This document shows, one piece after another, positions 21,111 through 32,149 of a stretch of 64,000 bases of DNA. Below the pieces are notes generated by a model. That model saw nothing but the letters and a program-made list of their open reading frames with translations, was not told the DNA's origin and did not search any database. Position numbers and translations under genes: made by a program. This DNA is from Bacteroidota bacterium. GTDB taxonomy: Bacteria; Bacteroidota; Bacteroidia; AKYH767-A; OLB10. The DNA is taken from assembly GCA_016714005.1 (NCBI GenBank), contig JADJOA010000002.1, positions 434,001 to 498,000 of the forward strand, given 5' to 3'. The first letter of the stretch is position 1, and every line of letters starts with the position of its first letter.

Positions 21111-22145
21111 ATGCCCGATTCAAAAAGACATCCGCACTCTTTCGTTAGAAGAGTTGATAAAAGAACTTACAGTATTTAACGAAAAAGTTTTCGTGCCAAA
21201 CAAATTTATGAGTGGCTCTGGAAAAAGTGTGCGCAGTTTTGATGAAATGACTAATCTTTCTCTTACCTTCGTAACCAGCTCAAAGAACTTTTTACAATTA
21301 ATGCCATTACTGTTGATACCACACAAACCAGCAACGACAAAACCATAAAAAGTGGCTTCAGGCTTTTTGATAATCATTTAATAGAAGGGGTGCTCATCCC
21401 AACAGAAACACGAATGACTGCCTGTGTAAGCTCCCAAGTTGGGTGTAGCCTTACCTGCAAATTTTGCGCAACAGGCAAATTGGAACGAATAAGAAATCTT
21501 AATGCCGATGAAATTTACGACCAGGTTGCTATTATCAAAAAACAAAGTGAGGATAACTATAACATACCACTTTCTAATATTGTGTACATGGGTATGGGCG
21601 AACCTTTGCTTAACTATACCAACGTCCTTAAGTCTATAGAAAAGATTACCTCTCCCGAAGGTTTAAACATGAGTCCGCAGCGTATAACAGTTAGTACCGC
21701 AGGTATTGCCAAAATGATTAAAAAACTGGGCGATGATGGTGTTAAGTTTAACCTCGCTTTATCATTACATGCAGCCAATGATGAAAAACGCGATAAGATT
21801 ATGCCTATTAATGAGCATAATAATTTAGAAGCCTTGCGCGAAGCGCTTAAATATTTTTACAACAAAACCGGTACTCGTATCACTTATGAATATATTGTTT
21901 TTAACAACTTTAACGACTCCTTAAAAGATGCAGCAGAACTTGCTGACTTTTGCAAAAACACTCCATGCAAAATAAACCTTATTGAATACAATCCGATTGG
22001 TGATGGCATTTTTGAAAACGCTAAAATTGACCGTATAGAAGCCTTTAAGAAATTTTTAGAAGGCAAAAACTTAGTAGTTAACATTAGGCGCAGCAGAGGC
22101 AAAGATATTGATGCTGCATGTGGGCAATTAGCTAATAAGCACTAA
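21111..22145 (+). CDS. rlmN: 23S rRNA (adenine2503-C2)-methyltransferase, frameshifts near the start
   Basis: The radical-SAM cysteines are in CSLTCKFCATG (CxxxCxxC), preceded by TACVSSQVGC. The protein continues with IVYMGMGEPLLNY, RITVSTAGIAKMI, FNLALSLHAANDEKRDKIMP and YEYIVFNNFNDS. The second catalytic cysteine lies in RGKDIDAACGQL near the C-terminus. RlmN methylates A2503 of 23S rRNA and A37 of some tRNAs. The first ~90 codons are spread over three frames: missing bases near 21122-21126 (A run) and at about 21190-21290 can be restored to KDIRTLSLEELIKEL and RAKQIYEWLWKK. The remainder is intact. Confidence 0.92.
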
Positions 22146-22206
22146 GTCAACTTCAATATCACAGGCTAACTTTCTTATTTCTTAAGTCCATGCCTATTAT
22201 GTTTTA

Positions 22207-23070
22207 CTACTCAAAATTGTAGGGTGACCTTTTTTTCTTTTTATGTAACTTAGGAACAAGTAAGCCGCATGCAGCACCCGTTATATATGCGCTCACCACA
22301 TCAGATAAAAAATGTCTGCCTGCTTTAATTCTTAGTACCCCGGTTGCTGCAGGTACAGCGGCAGCTAAACTCCACATATAGGGTTTTAGCTTGCTATTAG
22401 GATATATATCGGAAAATATGCGAGCAGCAAAAAAACTACTTGCGGCAGTTGCGGAAGTATGACCACTGTAAAAGATTTTTGCCGCATAAGAATCACTTTT
22501 ATCATGAAGGAAATAGCCGTTATAAACATAGGGTCTGTACCTGCATACTGCACCCTTTACAGCATTAATCATACCAGTGGTAATAAGCATGGCTTCGGCA
22601 TACATTGTAAGTAAAATAATTCCCTTGGTGGGAGATTTTATACCTTTTATTAAACATAAAGACAAGGGAATGGCAATGCCACTAAGTTCGGTTGCATCAC
22701 TTAATGTTGCTGCATTTTCCGAATGATAATTTACACTCCATCGGTCAAAAGCCGGAATATTTTTTCGGTTGGCATTAGCAAAAGAAAAAGTTTTTGCATC
22801 CTTATTTTTATTTAACAAATAACCAGCTGTTTGTAAACCCAACCCTGTTGCACAAAAGTAAATTTCATTTTTGGCTTCAAGAGTGTAAGGAAAATCATCA
22901 ACCTGGCTTTTTGCATCATTTAAGATAAACGCGAATAAGATGCTCAGTAAAAACAACCTTTTAAAACAAAGGCTTTGATTAGGGATATATTTAGGGACAA
23001 AGGGTATGTGCTCGTATAAATTATCGGGGCGCATTAAATTAACCCTCTCTTTATATTTGATGGATTGCAT
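22207..23070 (-). CDS. PAP2 superfamily phosphatase
   Basis: The three PAP2 phosphatase motifs are present: KGAVCRYRP (motif 1, KxxxxRP-like), YSGHTSATAAS (motif 2, with Tyr in place of the usual Pro) and RIKAGRHFLSDVVSAY (motif 3, with catalytic His and Asp). Several membrane segments and a hydrophobic N-terminus (LFLLSILFAFIL) fit an envelope enzyme. Such proteins dephosphorylate lipids such as undecaprenyl pyrophosphate or lipid A, or phosphatidylglycerol phosphate. A later ATG at 23034 (MRPDNLYEH) is an equally possible start. The gene is intact and is divergent from the PorE-like gene. Confidence 0.85.
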   Translation of the reverse strand: MQSIKYKERVNLMRPDNLYEHIPFVPKYIPNQSLCFKRLFLLSILFAFILNDAKSQVDDFPYTLEAKNEIYFCATGLGLQTAGYLLNKNKDAKTFSFANANRKNIPAFDRWSVNYHSENAATLSDATELSGIAIPLSLCLIKGIKSPTKGIILLTMYAEAMLITTGMINAVKGAVCRYRPYVYNGYFLHDKSDSYAAKIFYSGHTSATAASSFFAARIFSDIYPNSKLKPYMWSLAAAVPAATGVLRIKAGRHFLSDVVSAYITGAACGLLVPKLHKKKKRSPYNFE

Positions 23071-23167
23071 TATTTTTTAGAAAAGAATGTTTTTTTGGTT
23101 TGAACAAAATAATTCATTTCTTTGTCAACAGTTAATTCAACCTGAATTTTATTATAAACACTTAATT

Positions 23168-25165
23168 ATGAAGCGTTGTTATTTTGCATTTGTTGTAATG
23201 CTATGCGGTATTTTTGCGTTTGGTCAGTTAAATGCTGCCGATAAAAAAAGTAAAACAGAAAAGGCTGATAAAATATATACTGCCGGCAGATATGCCGATG
23301 CTGCCGAACTGTACAAAAAGGCTTATGCTAAAATGAAAGCCAAGCAGGACAAAGGAAGAGCAGCCTATTTGGTGGGAGAGTGCTATGCTAAAATGGGTAA
23401 CCAGAAAGAAGCCTGCAACTGGTACGAAAAATCTGTAAAAGCCGGATATAAAGATGATGGAGTTCTTCTAAAATATGCCGATGCACTTAAAGGTCAGGGA
23501 AGGTACGATGAGGCAATAGCCCAGTACAATGCTTACAAGGTTGAAAACCCAAGTGACTCAAAGGGACAAGAAGGTGCAAGCGCTGCTGAAATGGCGCAAC
23601 AATGGAAAGACAAACCCACAAAATATTCTGTTCAGTCTGTTTCAGCCCTTAACACAAAATATTACGATTTTGCCGTAGGCATGAGCAATCTTGAAAAAAA
23701 TACTGTTTACTTTTCTTCTTCAAGAATGGAAGCATCGGGTGGTGCTAACGATGCATGGTATGGTCAGAAGTTTTTTGATTTATTTAAATCATCACAAGAC
23801 AACAACGGCAAATGGAGTATCCCTACCCCACTGCCTAATCCCGTAAATTCAAGTGCGAGTGAAGGCGCAGCAACTTTTGATGCAAAAGGCAATGTAATGT
23901 ATTTTACACGTTGCGAAGAGTTAAAAGGTAAAGATACCAAGGACAGCAAGTGCAGAATTTACAGATCGATTTACGATGGCGCTAAATGGAGCGAGCCGGA
24001 ATTATTGCCATTTAATAGTGATGAATACGTTTGTGGGCATCCGTCTTTAAGTGCCGATGGCAATACCTTATTCTTTGCATCGGACATGCCAGGAGGTAGT
24101 GGAGGTAAAGATATTTGGATGTCTAAAATGGAAAATGGCGCATGGAGTACTCCTTCTAATTTAGGATCAAGTGTAAATACTTCTGGCGATGAAATGTTTC
24201 CTTATAGCGCTCCAAACGGAAAACTCTATTTCTCCTCTAATGGACACCCTGGAATGGGCGGTTTGGATTGTTTCAGTGCATCAAACGAAAACGGTGCATG
24301 GGGAAGCGTTACCAATCTTAAATCACCTATGAACAGTGCAGGTGATGATTTTGGAGTTTTCTTTAACAGCACTACTACAGGTTACTTAACCTCAAGCCGC
24401 GAAGGCGGACAAGGTGCCGATGATATTTATTCTTTTGTTATCCCTCCTGCTAACTTCTCAGCATTTGGTAAAGTTTACGATACCGATACCAAAGAACCAA
24501 TACCTGGTGCAACAGTTGAATTATTTGGTAGTGATGGAACATCTCTTAGTGTTAAAACGCAGGATGCAGGCACTTACCGCTATGAGTTAAAACCAAACGT
24601 GAAGTATAAAATTTCTGCATCATTCACAGGTTACCTAACTCAGTTCCGCGAAGTGTCAACAGAAGGCTTGGATGAGTCAAAAGATTTTGAAGCCAACTTT
24701 GATTTCCCATTAAAATCTACAGCAAAACCAATTGCATTGCCCGAAGTATTCTACGATTTAGATAAGGCAACTCTTCGCCCTGAATCTAAAGAGGCAATGG
24801 ACGGTTTAATAAAAGTGTTAGACGAAAATCCAACCATCACTATCAAACTTACTTCACACACCGATTTCCGTGCTGATGATGCTTACAACTTAGCACTTTC
24901 TAAAAGACGCGCAAAAGCTTGTTATGATTACCTGATTTCCAAAGGGGTTGATAAAGCAAGATTAGAGCAGGAAGGTCGTGGAGAGAAGGATGACAAAGAA
25001 GTTGAAAATAATGACCAGTATCCTCCATTTAAAATGGGTGATAAGTTAACCGAAGCATTTATTAACGGTTTAGCCTCTGAAGAGCTAAAAGAAAAAGCTC
25101 ACCAGTATAACCGTAGAACAGAGTTTACTGTAACGGGTACTGACTACACACCGAAGAAAAAGTAA
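23168..25165 (+). CDS. PorE-like envelope protein: TPR, PD40 propeller, CRD and OmpA domain
   Basis: The ATG at 23168 gives a signal peptide (YFAFVVMLCGIFAFGQLNAA). Domains in order: TPR repeats (about 25-140, YADAAELYKKAYAKM, EACNWYEKSV, YDEAIAQYNAY), a PD40-type beta-propeller (about 150-430, with SADGNTLFFASDMPGG and GKLYFSSNGHPGMGG), a carboxypeptidase-regulatory-like domain (about 440-520, FGKVYDTDTKEPIPGATVEL) and an OmpA peptidoglycan-binding domain (LTSHTDFRADDAYNLALSKRR). This is exactly the order of PorE, which anchors the T9SS to peptidoglycan in Porphyromonas. Several paralogues with this layout can exist in one genome, so the specific role is inferred. The gene is intact and followed by a strong terminator. 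Confidence 0.88.
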   Translation: MKRCYFAFVVMLCGIFAFGQLNAADKKSKTEKADKIYTAGRYADAAELYKKAYAKMKAKQDKGRAAYLVGECYAKMGNQKEACNWYEKSVKAGYKDDGVLLKYADALKGQGRYDEAIAQYNAYKVENPSDSKGQEGASAAEMAQQWKDKPTKYSVQSVSALNTKYYDFAVGMSNLEKNTVYFSSSRMEASGGANDAWYGQKFFDLFKSSQDNNGKWSIPTPLPNPVNSSASEGAATFDAKGNVMYFTRCEELKGKDTKDSKCRIYRSIYDGAKWSEPELLPFNSDEYVCGHPSLSADGNTLFFASDMPGGSGGKDIWMSKMENGAWSTPSNLGSSVNTSGDEMFPYSAPNGKLYFSSNGHPGMGGLDCFSASNENGAWGSVTNLKSPMNSAGDDFGVFFNSTTTGYLTSSREGGQGADDIYSFVIPPANFSAFGKVYDTDTKEPIPGATVELFGSDGTSLSVKTQDAGTYRYELKPNVKYKISASFTGYLTQFREVSTEGLDESKDFEANFDFPLKSTAKPIALPEVFYDLDKATLRPESKEAMDGLIKVLDENPTITIKLTSHTDFRADDAYNLALSKRRAKACYDYLISKGVDKARLEQEGRGEKDDKEVENNDQYPPFKMGDKLTEAFINGLASEELKEKAHQYNRRTEFTVTGTDYTPKKK

Positions 25166-25182
25166 TAGTAAAAGATAATTTT

Positions 25183-25215
25183 AAAAAAGCATTCACCAAC
25201 CGTGAATGCTTTTTT
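25183..25215 (+). terminator. Strong terminator after the PorE-like gene
   Basis: A 14-bp perfect stem, AAAAAAGCATTCAC (25183-25196) with GTGAATGCTTTTTT (25202-25215), around a CAACC loop. The final T's overlap the -7 box of purM. Confidence 0.85.
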
Positions 25216-25222
25216 AGTTTTG
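25215..25222 (+). promoter_or_regulatory. Promoter -7 box before purM
   Basis: TAGTTTTG matches TAnnTTTG, 14 bases before the ATG at 25236, so the leader would be only a few bases long. Confidence 0.45.
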
Positions 25223-25235
25223 CGGGAATACAGTA

Positions 25236-26414
25236 ATGAGCAACAATTATAATTTAAGAGGGGTTTCGGCAGATAAGGAAGATGTGCACAATGCCATTAA
25301 AAAAATTGACAAGGGCATTTTCCCTAAAGCATTCTGCAAAATTGTTCCTGATTATTTAACCAGAAGTGCTGAACATTGCATTGTAATGCATGCCGATGGT
25401 GCCGGTACAAAATCATCTCTTGCTTATGCTTATTGGAAAGAAACAGGAGATGTTTCCGTTTGGAAAGGAATTGCCCAGGATGCACTCATCATGAACATTG
25501 ATGATTTGTTATGTGTAGGCGCAACGGAAAATATTTTATTGTCATCAACTATTGGACGTAATAAAAATCTTGTTCCCGGAGAAGTTATTTCTGCAATTAT
25601 AAGTGGAATGCAGGAATTAATTGATGAATTACAAAAGCGTGGTATAAGTATTATAAGCACAGGTGGCGAAACGGCTGATGTAGGAGATTTGGTGCGTACC
25701 ATAATTGTTGATTCTACAGTTACTTGCCGAATGAAAAGAACGGATGTAATAGACAATGCAAATATTAAAGCAGGTAATGTAATTGTAGGCTTGGCATCGT
25801 TTGGGAAAGCAACCTACGAAAAAGAATACAACAGTGGCATGGGTAGCAATGGACTTACATCTGCAAGGCATGATTTTTTAATAAGCAAGTTGCAGAAAAA
25901 TATCCCGAAACTTTTGATGGTTCCATTCCAAAAGATTTAGCCTATAGTGGCTCTACTTTTTAACTGATGAGGTTATTATCGAATACAAGAGAGAAAAGAT
26001 AAAACCACAGCTGGCAAAATGGTTTTATCGCCAACAAGAACGTATGCTCCTGTAATAAAAAAATAATTGACGAGACAGGAAAAATATTTCGGGCATTGTG
26101 CATTGCAGCGGTGGTGGGCAAACTAAAATTCTACACTTTTTATTGAAAACCTACACATCATTAAAGATAATTTATTTGAAACTCCTCCGCTTTTTGAAAT
26201 GATTCAGAAGAGCTCGAACACTACATGGAAGGAAATGTACAAAGTGTTTAACATGGGCACCGAATGGAAATATATTGCAGCAAAGAAGTTGCCGACAACG
26301 TCATTTCCATCACAAACTCCTTTAATATTGATGCACAGGTAGTGGGAAGAGTGGAGCAGTCAGAAAGTAAAAAACTGTCAATTATTTTCCCCAAACGGCT
26401 CGTTTGAGTATTGA
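25236..26414 (+). CDS. purM: Phosphoribosylformylglycinamidine cyclo-ligase (AIR synthase), frameshifted
   Basis: The protein shows the PurM fold: HADGAGTKSSLAYAY, the metal/nucleotide loop MNIDDLLCVGATENILLSST, STGGETADVGD and GNVIVGLASFG. After about 25880 the frame changes several times; restored pieces read YPETFDGSIPKDLAYSG, VLSPTRTYAPVIKKII, GIVHCSGGGQTKI and SESKKLSIIF, ending at 26412-26414 as PNGSFEY. The repaired length of ~390 residues fits the Bacteroidota form. PurM makes aminoimidazole ribonucleotide in the fifth step of purine synthesis. It is a housekeeping gene, so the breaks are probably sequence errors. Confidence 0.88.
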
Positions 26415-26498
26415 TTTTCCTTTCTGGAAAAAGGCTTGTTTATATGAGGTTAAATTTTATACTTTTAACCAACCTTAAAGAATAAGTCTCTTACTTCA

Positions 26499-29400
26499 AT
26501 GCAAAAGATTTTTTGCTTTTTAGTTTTCCTGTTTCTTTTTGTTGAAACACATGCAACCCACTTAATGGGTGGTAGTATGACTTATACTTATAATGGAGTT
26601 GATGTGGCAACTGGAAATGATAAGTTTAAAATAAGTCTAATTATTTACCGGTATTGCGAAGGCGCCACTGCACCATTAGATGCAAGTTTGCAAATGGGTG
26701 TTTATCCTCAGGATGTTAATGCACCAAATGATGATAAAATATGGCAGGAAACTGTTGTATTAAATTTAACTTCTCAGCAAATTATTGAACCACCAGCCAT
26801 AGGCTCTACTTGCAATTTTACAGCTAATGTTTGCGTAGAAAAAGGTGTTTTTGAAGCTGATATATTACTTGCTCCAAGTGCAGGAGGTTATCATCTTGCT
26901 GTTGAAAGATGCTCGCAACGGTAACATTATTAACCTCTCCAATCCGGGAGGCATAGGTCAGTCTTATTATTGTTTTATTCCTCCAAGCCCTGTTGTAAAC
27001 AGTTCTCCAGTATTTCCGGATATTGCAGTGCCTTACCTATGTATTAACGACACGGTAAGTGTTGTTAACAATGCGGTAGATCCAGATGGTGATTCTTTGG
27101 TTTATTCTTTTGAAACTCCTTACATTGGAAATACTGGGCAGGGAATTCCGCTTCCTGACCCGCAGTTTGACAATAATCCTTATCCTGTGCCAATACTTGG
27201 CGCTACTTATACGCCTGGTTACACAACATCAAATCCTTTTGGAGTTGGTAGCTATGCTTCTATTGATACGCAAACAGGGCTCACAAATTATTTTATTCCT
27301 AATCAGGGATTTTATATTGTAGTAATTGAAATTAAAGAATACCGCAATGGTGTTTTAATTGCTGCTGTAAGACGAGATATTCAGTTGATTGCTATTGCTT
27401 GCCCGCCAAATTCTCCGCCAAATTTAGACGCTGCTATTCCAGGCAATACTACTACAAGTTACACCATTACCGAAGGTGACCCGTTGTGTTTTCCATTGTT
27501 TTTTTTAGACCCTGATAATGATAGTTTATACCTTACATCATCAGGAAATATTTTTAATAGCGCCATTACTACTCCAACTGCTGTTTTGCCTGCTTCTGCC
27601 GGATCTAATGGATTAGTGTCAAGCCAGTTTTGCTGGTTTACAGATTGTGGATTGGCTAAACCAACACCATATCAGTTTACCGTTTATGTAACCGATAACG
27701 GATGTCCTCCAAAGATCAGAAACATTATTTATTCTATAAAGGTAAATCCTGCACCTGCAAACCCTAATGCTTCTATTTCAATTTCGCCAAACCCTTCAGG
27801 TCCAATATGCACAGGCACCCAGGTAACTTTTACAGCTTTGCCTGTTTTTGGAGGAAGTAACCCGCAGTTTCAGTGGTTTTTAAATGGTAATCCTATAGCA
27901 GGTGCAAACAGCAGTACTTTTGTTTCAAGTAGCTTAAGCAATGGGGATATTATAACTGTTTCACTTGTTTCAAATTCAACGTGCGCTACCTCCCTAAATG
28001 CAACTTCGCCCCTTTAGTAATGGTGGTAAATCCATTTGTTTCACCAACGGTAACAATAAGTGCTGTGCCATCCACTCCTGTTTGCAGCGGAACAAATATT
28101 ACCTACACGGCAAATGTTGTTAACGGAGGCGCTTCTCCAACATATCAATGGATGTTGAACGGAAGTAATATAGCAGGTGCTAACTCATCCACTTATGCAT
28201 CCTCTACACTTTCTAACGGCAATTCTATTTCTGTTGCTGTATCATCTAATGCAGCGTGCCCAAGTGCCAACAGCAATAGTATTGTAGCCGCAATTAATCC
28301 TAATGTAACGCCATCAATTACTATAAGCACCACGACTGTATTTCCTGTTTGCCCCGGTGAAAGCGTAACTTTTACCAGCATAGCGGTAAATGGTGGTGCT
28401 GCGCCTGTATTTCAATGGAAGATTAACGGAGTAAATGTAGCGGGAGCAAATGCTTCAACTTTTACATCAACTGCGCTTGCTAATAATGATGTTGTGTCTG
28501 TTGAGTTAACTTCAACTGCAAGTTGCCCTACTGTGCCCAATGCAACATCAAACACTATTCAGGTAACCACATCTGCCCCCACCAATCCTGTAGTAACTAT
28601 TTCGGCAAATCCTAACGGACCGATTTGCCCTGGCGAGGATGTTACATTTACTGCTGTAGCCACATTTGGCGGAACGGCCCCAACTTATTTATGGCAGGTA
28701 AATGGTATTAATGCCGGCACTAATTCAAATACTTTTATAACCGGTTCTCTAACCAATGGCAGCAAAGTAAGAGTGATATTAACTTCTAGCTCTGCCTGCG
28801 CTACTACACCAAAAGATACATCAAACGAAATAACTATAACTGTTGACCCAACATTGGTTCCCACTGTTTCTTTGAGTACAAATGCACCTTCACCGCTTTG
28901 TTCAGGCAATGCTGCTACATTTACTGCAACACCAACCAATGGTGGAACTTCTCCTATATATCAATGGCAGATAAATGGTGTAGTGCAAGCTGCAACTTCC
29001 GCAACATTTACCCCTGCGTCATTGAGCAATGGTGATGTGATAAGAGTTCGCCTTACTTCAAATGCAAGATGCGCCTCTCCTCCTACAGCGCTTTCTAACT
29101 CCTACACAGTTGCTATAATTAATCCTGTAGCGCCTGCAGTAAATATTTCAATAACTCCTTCAAACACAATTTGTGCTGGCACACCCGTAAGTTTTACAGC
29201 AACCCCAACTAACGAAGGTACAACTCCGGTTTATCAGTGGCGGGTTAACAACATAATTGTTGGGAGCAACCAAAATACTTTTGCCTCTTCAACCTTGCAA
29301 AATGGCGATGAAATAAAAGTGGTAATGACAAGCAATAAATATTGCATAGTACCTACTGTTGTTTCTTCAAACTTAATTACCATGACGGTTAATCCGTTGT

Positions 29401-31511
29401 TATCTCCTGCAATTGGTATTGTGGCTGCTCCATCAAATACAATTTGTGATGGGACACAGGTAACTTTTAGCAGTTCGGTTTCTAATGAAGGGGCAGCGCC
29501 TCAATACAAATGGTTTTTAAATAATACATTGACAGGAATAACTACATCAACCTTTACCTCATCTGCACTGCAACATGGCGATGAAATAAAAGCTGTGCTT
29601 GTTTCCAATGCCATTTGTGCAACTCCGGCTACAGATACATCAGGAATAATAACCATGACGGTTAACCCTAACGTTACACCGGCAATTACTCTTGCAGCAA
29701 CATCAAATAATATTTGTGCTGGCGAAACAGTAACATTTACTGCAACTCCAACCCATGAAGGAACTGCTCCTGTTTATGCATGGTTTAAAAACGGAGTTAT
29801 TTATGCAGGAGTTACCGGCACTTCACTTTCTACTTCAGGCTTAAATGATGGCGATACTATTACAGTTCAGCTAACATCAAATGCCATTTGCCGAACAGTT
29901 ACTACTGTTGTATCTAATCAAATTATTTTAAATGTTGATCCTATTTTAATTCCTGCCGTAACTATCACCGCAAATCCTTCTGTACCAATTTGCCCTGGTG
30001 ATAACGTTACGGTTATTGCTTCGCCTACTAACCCCGGTACTTCTCCCGTTTACGATTGGTTTATCAAGAATAATTTAATTGTTAGCAGCGGAATAACTTT
30101 TAGCTACAGCAATTATCAAAACAATGATGTAGTAAAAGTGCTGCTACATTCTAATGCACGATGCGTTAGACCTGATTCTGTTTTTAGTTCTACAGTAACA
30201 ATTGCTGTTAATCCTAACCTTACACCAAGCATAAACATAGCACAAACTCCTGCCGGTGTAATATGCGATCAGGTGCCTATTACCTATTTATCCTCTGTAC
30301 AAAACGAAGGACTTGCGCCTGCTTATCAATGGCAGATTAACGGGCAAAACGTTGGAACAAATTCTTCTACGTTTACATCTGCTACCATTAAGAACAACGA
30401 TATTATCAGTTGCATACTTACCTCAAGTGCAACTTGTGCGCTACCTGTGGTTGATACCAGCAATTTAGTGGTAACAGGAATTGATCCTTTGCTGATGCCC
30501 GGCATTACCATTTCTGCAAACCCTCCCGGAACTTTTTGCGATGGCACTGTAATTACATATAGCTCAAGCGTAAATAACGAAGGAGATTTCCCTCAATATA
30601 AATGGTATGTAAATGGCTTGCATAACGGTGAAATAAATAATGTTTTTATTACTGATATGCTTAATGATAATGATACTGTAGAGGCTGAATTAGTTTCATC
30701 TGTTCATTGCCCATTACAGAATCCGGTAATGTCAAATAAAATAATTATAGACCGCTTGCCACCTTTAGCGCCTTCTATTACCGGGGACCCTGCAATATGT
30801 TTTGGAAAAGATGCAATAATGCAGGTGATAACAACAGGCGGTAATGGCGGACCATACTATTACACCTGGGACAATGGATTAGGTACTGCCGATAACTTTG
30901 TTTTATCCCCCGACAGCACCACAACCTATACGGTTACCGTTACCGATTCGTGCTCAACAATACGTTATGATGATTTTACCATTGTGGTAAATCCATTACC
31001 AATACCTGCTTACGAGATTGATCCTCCGCAGGCAACCATACTAAATCCGTTTTTTGATTTTAAGGATGGTTCACAAATTACCGCTTTCTGGAACTGGAAT
31101 TTTGGCGATGCCAGTAGTTCTGTTTTTTCCTCTCCGCAACACACATACGAAAATGCAGGTTACTATACAGTACAACTAATTGCTACCAGTAGCGAAGGTT
31201 GTGTTGATTCTTTAAGCAAGGAGTTATACGTTGAAGAAGTTGCAACGGCTTATGTACCAAATTCATTCAGCCCGAATAACGATGGCAGAAATGATTTCTT
31301 TGGACCTATAGGGCATGCCATGCCGCCATATACTATAAGTATTTTTAACCGATGGGGCAACAAAATGTATTCTGCTTCGGGCTCAAACAAATTTTGGAAC
31401 GGGAACTACAATGGCGAACCTGCGCCCGTAGGCGTATATGTTTACGTAATATCTTTTAACGACCCTATGTTGAGTAAGACGTATAAGGGTCAGGTAACAT
31501 TGGTCAGGTAA
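26499..31511 (+). CDS. Giant Ig-repeat surface protein with gliding-motility C-terminal domain, two frameshifts
   Basis: A signal peptide (KIFCFLVFLFLFVETHA) precedes an N-terminal region of ~400 residues (THLMGGSMTYTY, YRYCEGATAPL). Then come eleven ~82-90-residue Ig-like repeats, a C/W-containing domain, a PKD domain (FWNWNFGDASSSVFSSPQH) and a C-terminal CHU_C domain (YVPNSFSPNNDGRNDFF, IFNRWGNKMY, PVGVYVYVI, KGQVTLVR). CHU_C is the type B T9SS signal, so this ~1,660-residue protein should be exported to the cell surface as an adhesin or matrix protein. Frame changes lie near 26905 and near 28000. The start at 26499 is an ATG. Confidence 0.9.
27763..30745 (+). repeat. Eleven tandem Ig-like coding repeats
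   Basis: Units of ~250-270 bases each encode P-x-(V/I)-T-I-S, then P-x-C-x-G (first Cys), F/YxW in QWxxNG, a SNGDxxxVxLTS strand and a closing Cys. The units are clearly homologous but well diverged, so this is an old protein repeat. Confidence 0.85.
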
Positions 31512-31568
31512 TAATTAAAAAGTGTGATAATCCTCTGATCTGTAGGTTTTACATTACTAAATTTAACC

Positions 31569-32099
31569 TTACTGCTTTTGTCGGTTTACCTCTTCCAAAT
31601 TCTCCTTAAACTCATTTTTAATATCCTGAAAAAACGGGTTTAAAAATGTAGCGGTACTCAATACCGGTTCGTAAAGTTTAGATTCTTTTTTTGTTTGCGC
31701 ATTAATAAAATTAAAATGCGGCTCCAATGATTTTAGTCCGTGAAGTATTACGCTTGTTACCAATGCAAATTTTAATAAGCCAAACAAAGCGCCTACAATT
31801 TTATTTACAATGTTTAAATCTCCTGCTTTTAAAATCCCCTCAAGCAGTTTGGCATAAAACAAAAAGATTAAAACAATTACTGCAATTACAATTACAAATG
31901 CCACCCACTGTGGCACGGTGCTGCTTTTGTCAACCACACTTTGCAATACACCTTGTGCCCAGCCCGAAAGTTTAAATGCAGCATATAAGCCAAGCACTAA
32001 TCCTAAAATAAAAGCAATCTCGTAAATAATGCCGCGGTTAAATCCTTTCCATGCACCCCATAAAAGTGGTATGGCAATTACAATGTCAAGCAGATTCAT
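31569..32099 (-). CDS. cvpA: CvpA family membrane protein
   Basis: The protein starts MNLLDIVIAIPLLWGAWKGF, typical of CvpA, and has four membrane helices: residues ~3-20, ~25-45, ~65-85 and ~100-120. A charged C-terminus follows. CvpA was named for colicin V production and is now linked to envelope homeostasis; its exact activity is unknown. The gene is intact and follows the PfkB kinase gene on the minus strand with 50 bases between, so the two may be co-transcribed. Confidence 0.87.
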   Translation of the reverse strand: MNLLDIVIAIPLLWGAWKGFNRGIIYEIAFILGLVLGLYAAFKLSGWAQGVLQSVVDKSSTVPQWVAFVIVIAVIVLIFLFYAKLLEGILKAGDLNIVNKIVGALFGLLKFALVTSVILHGLKSLEPHFNFINAQTKKESKLYEPVLSTATFLNPFFQDIKNEFKENLEEVNRQKQ

Positions 32100-32149
32100 C
32101 AGTTATTAAAATGTTTTGAAATTAAAACTGCTATTAAATAAAATTATTG

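Noticed and set aside
27763..30745. Tandem repeats as a CRISPR array
   Set aside because: The period is ~250-270 bases, the repeat is coding and diverged at DNA level, and there are no short identical repeats with unique spacers.
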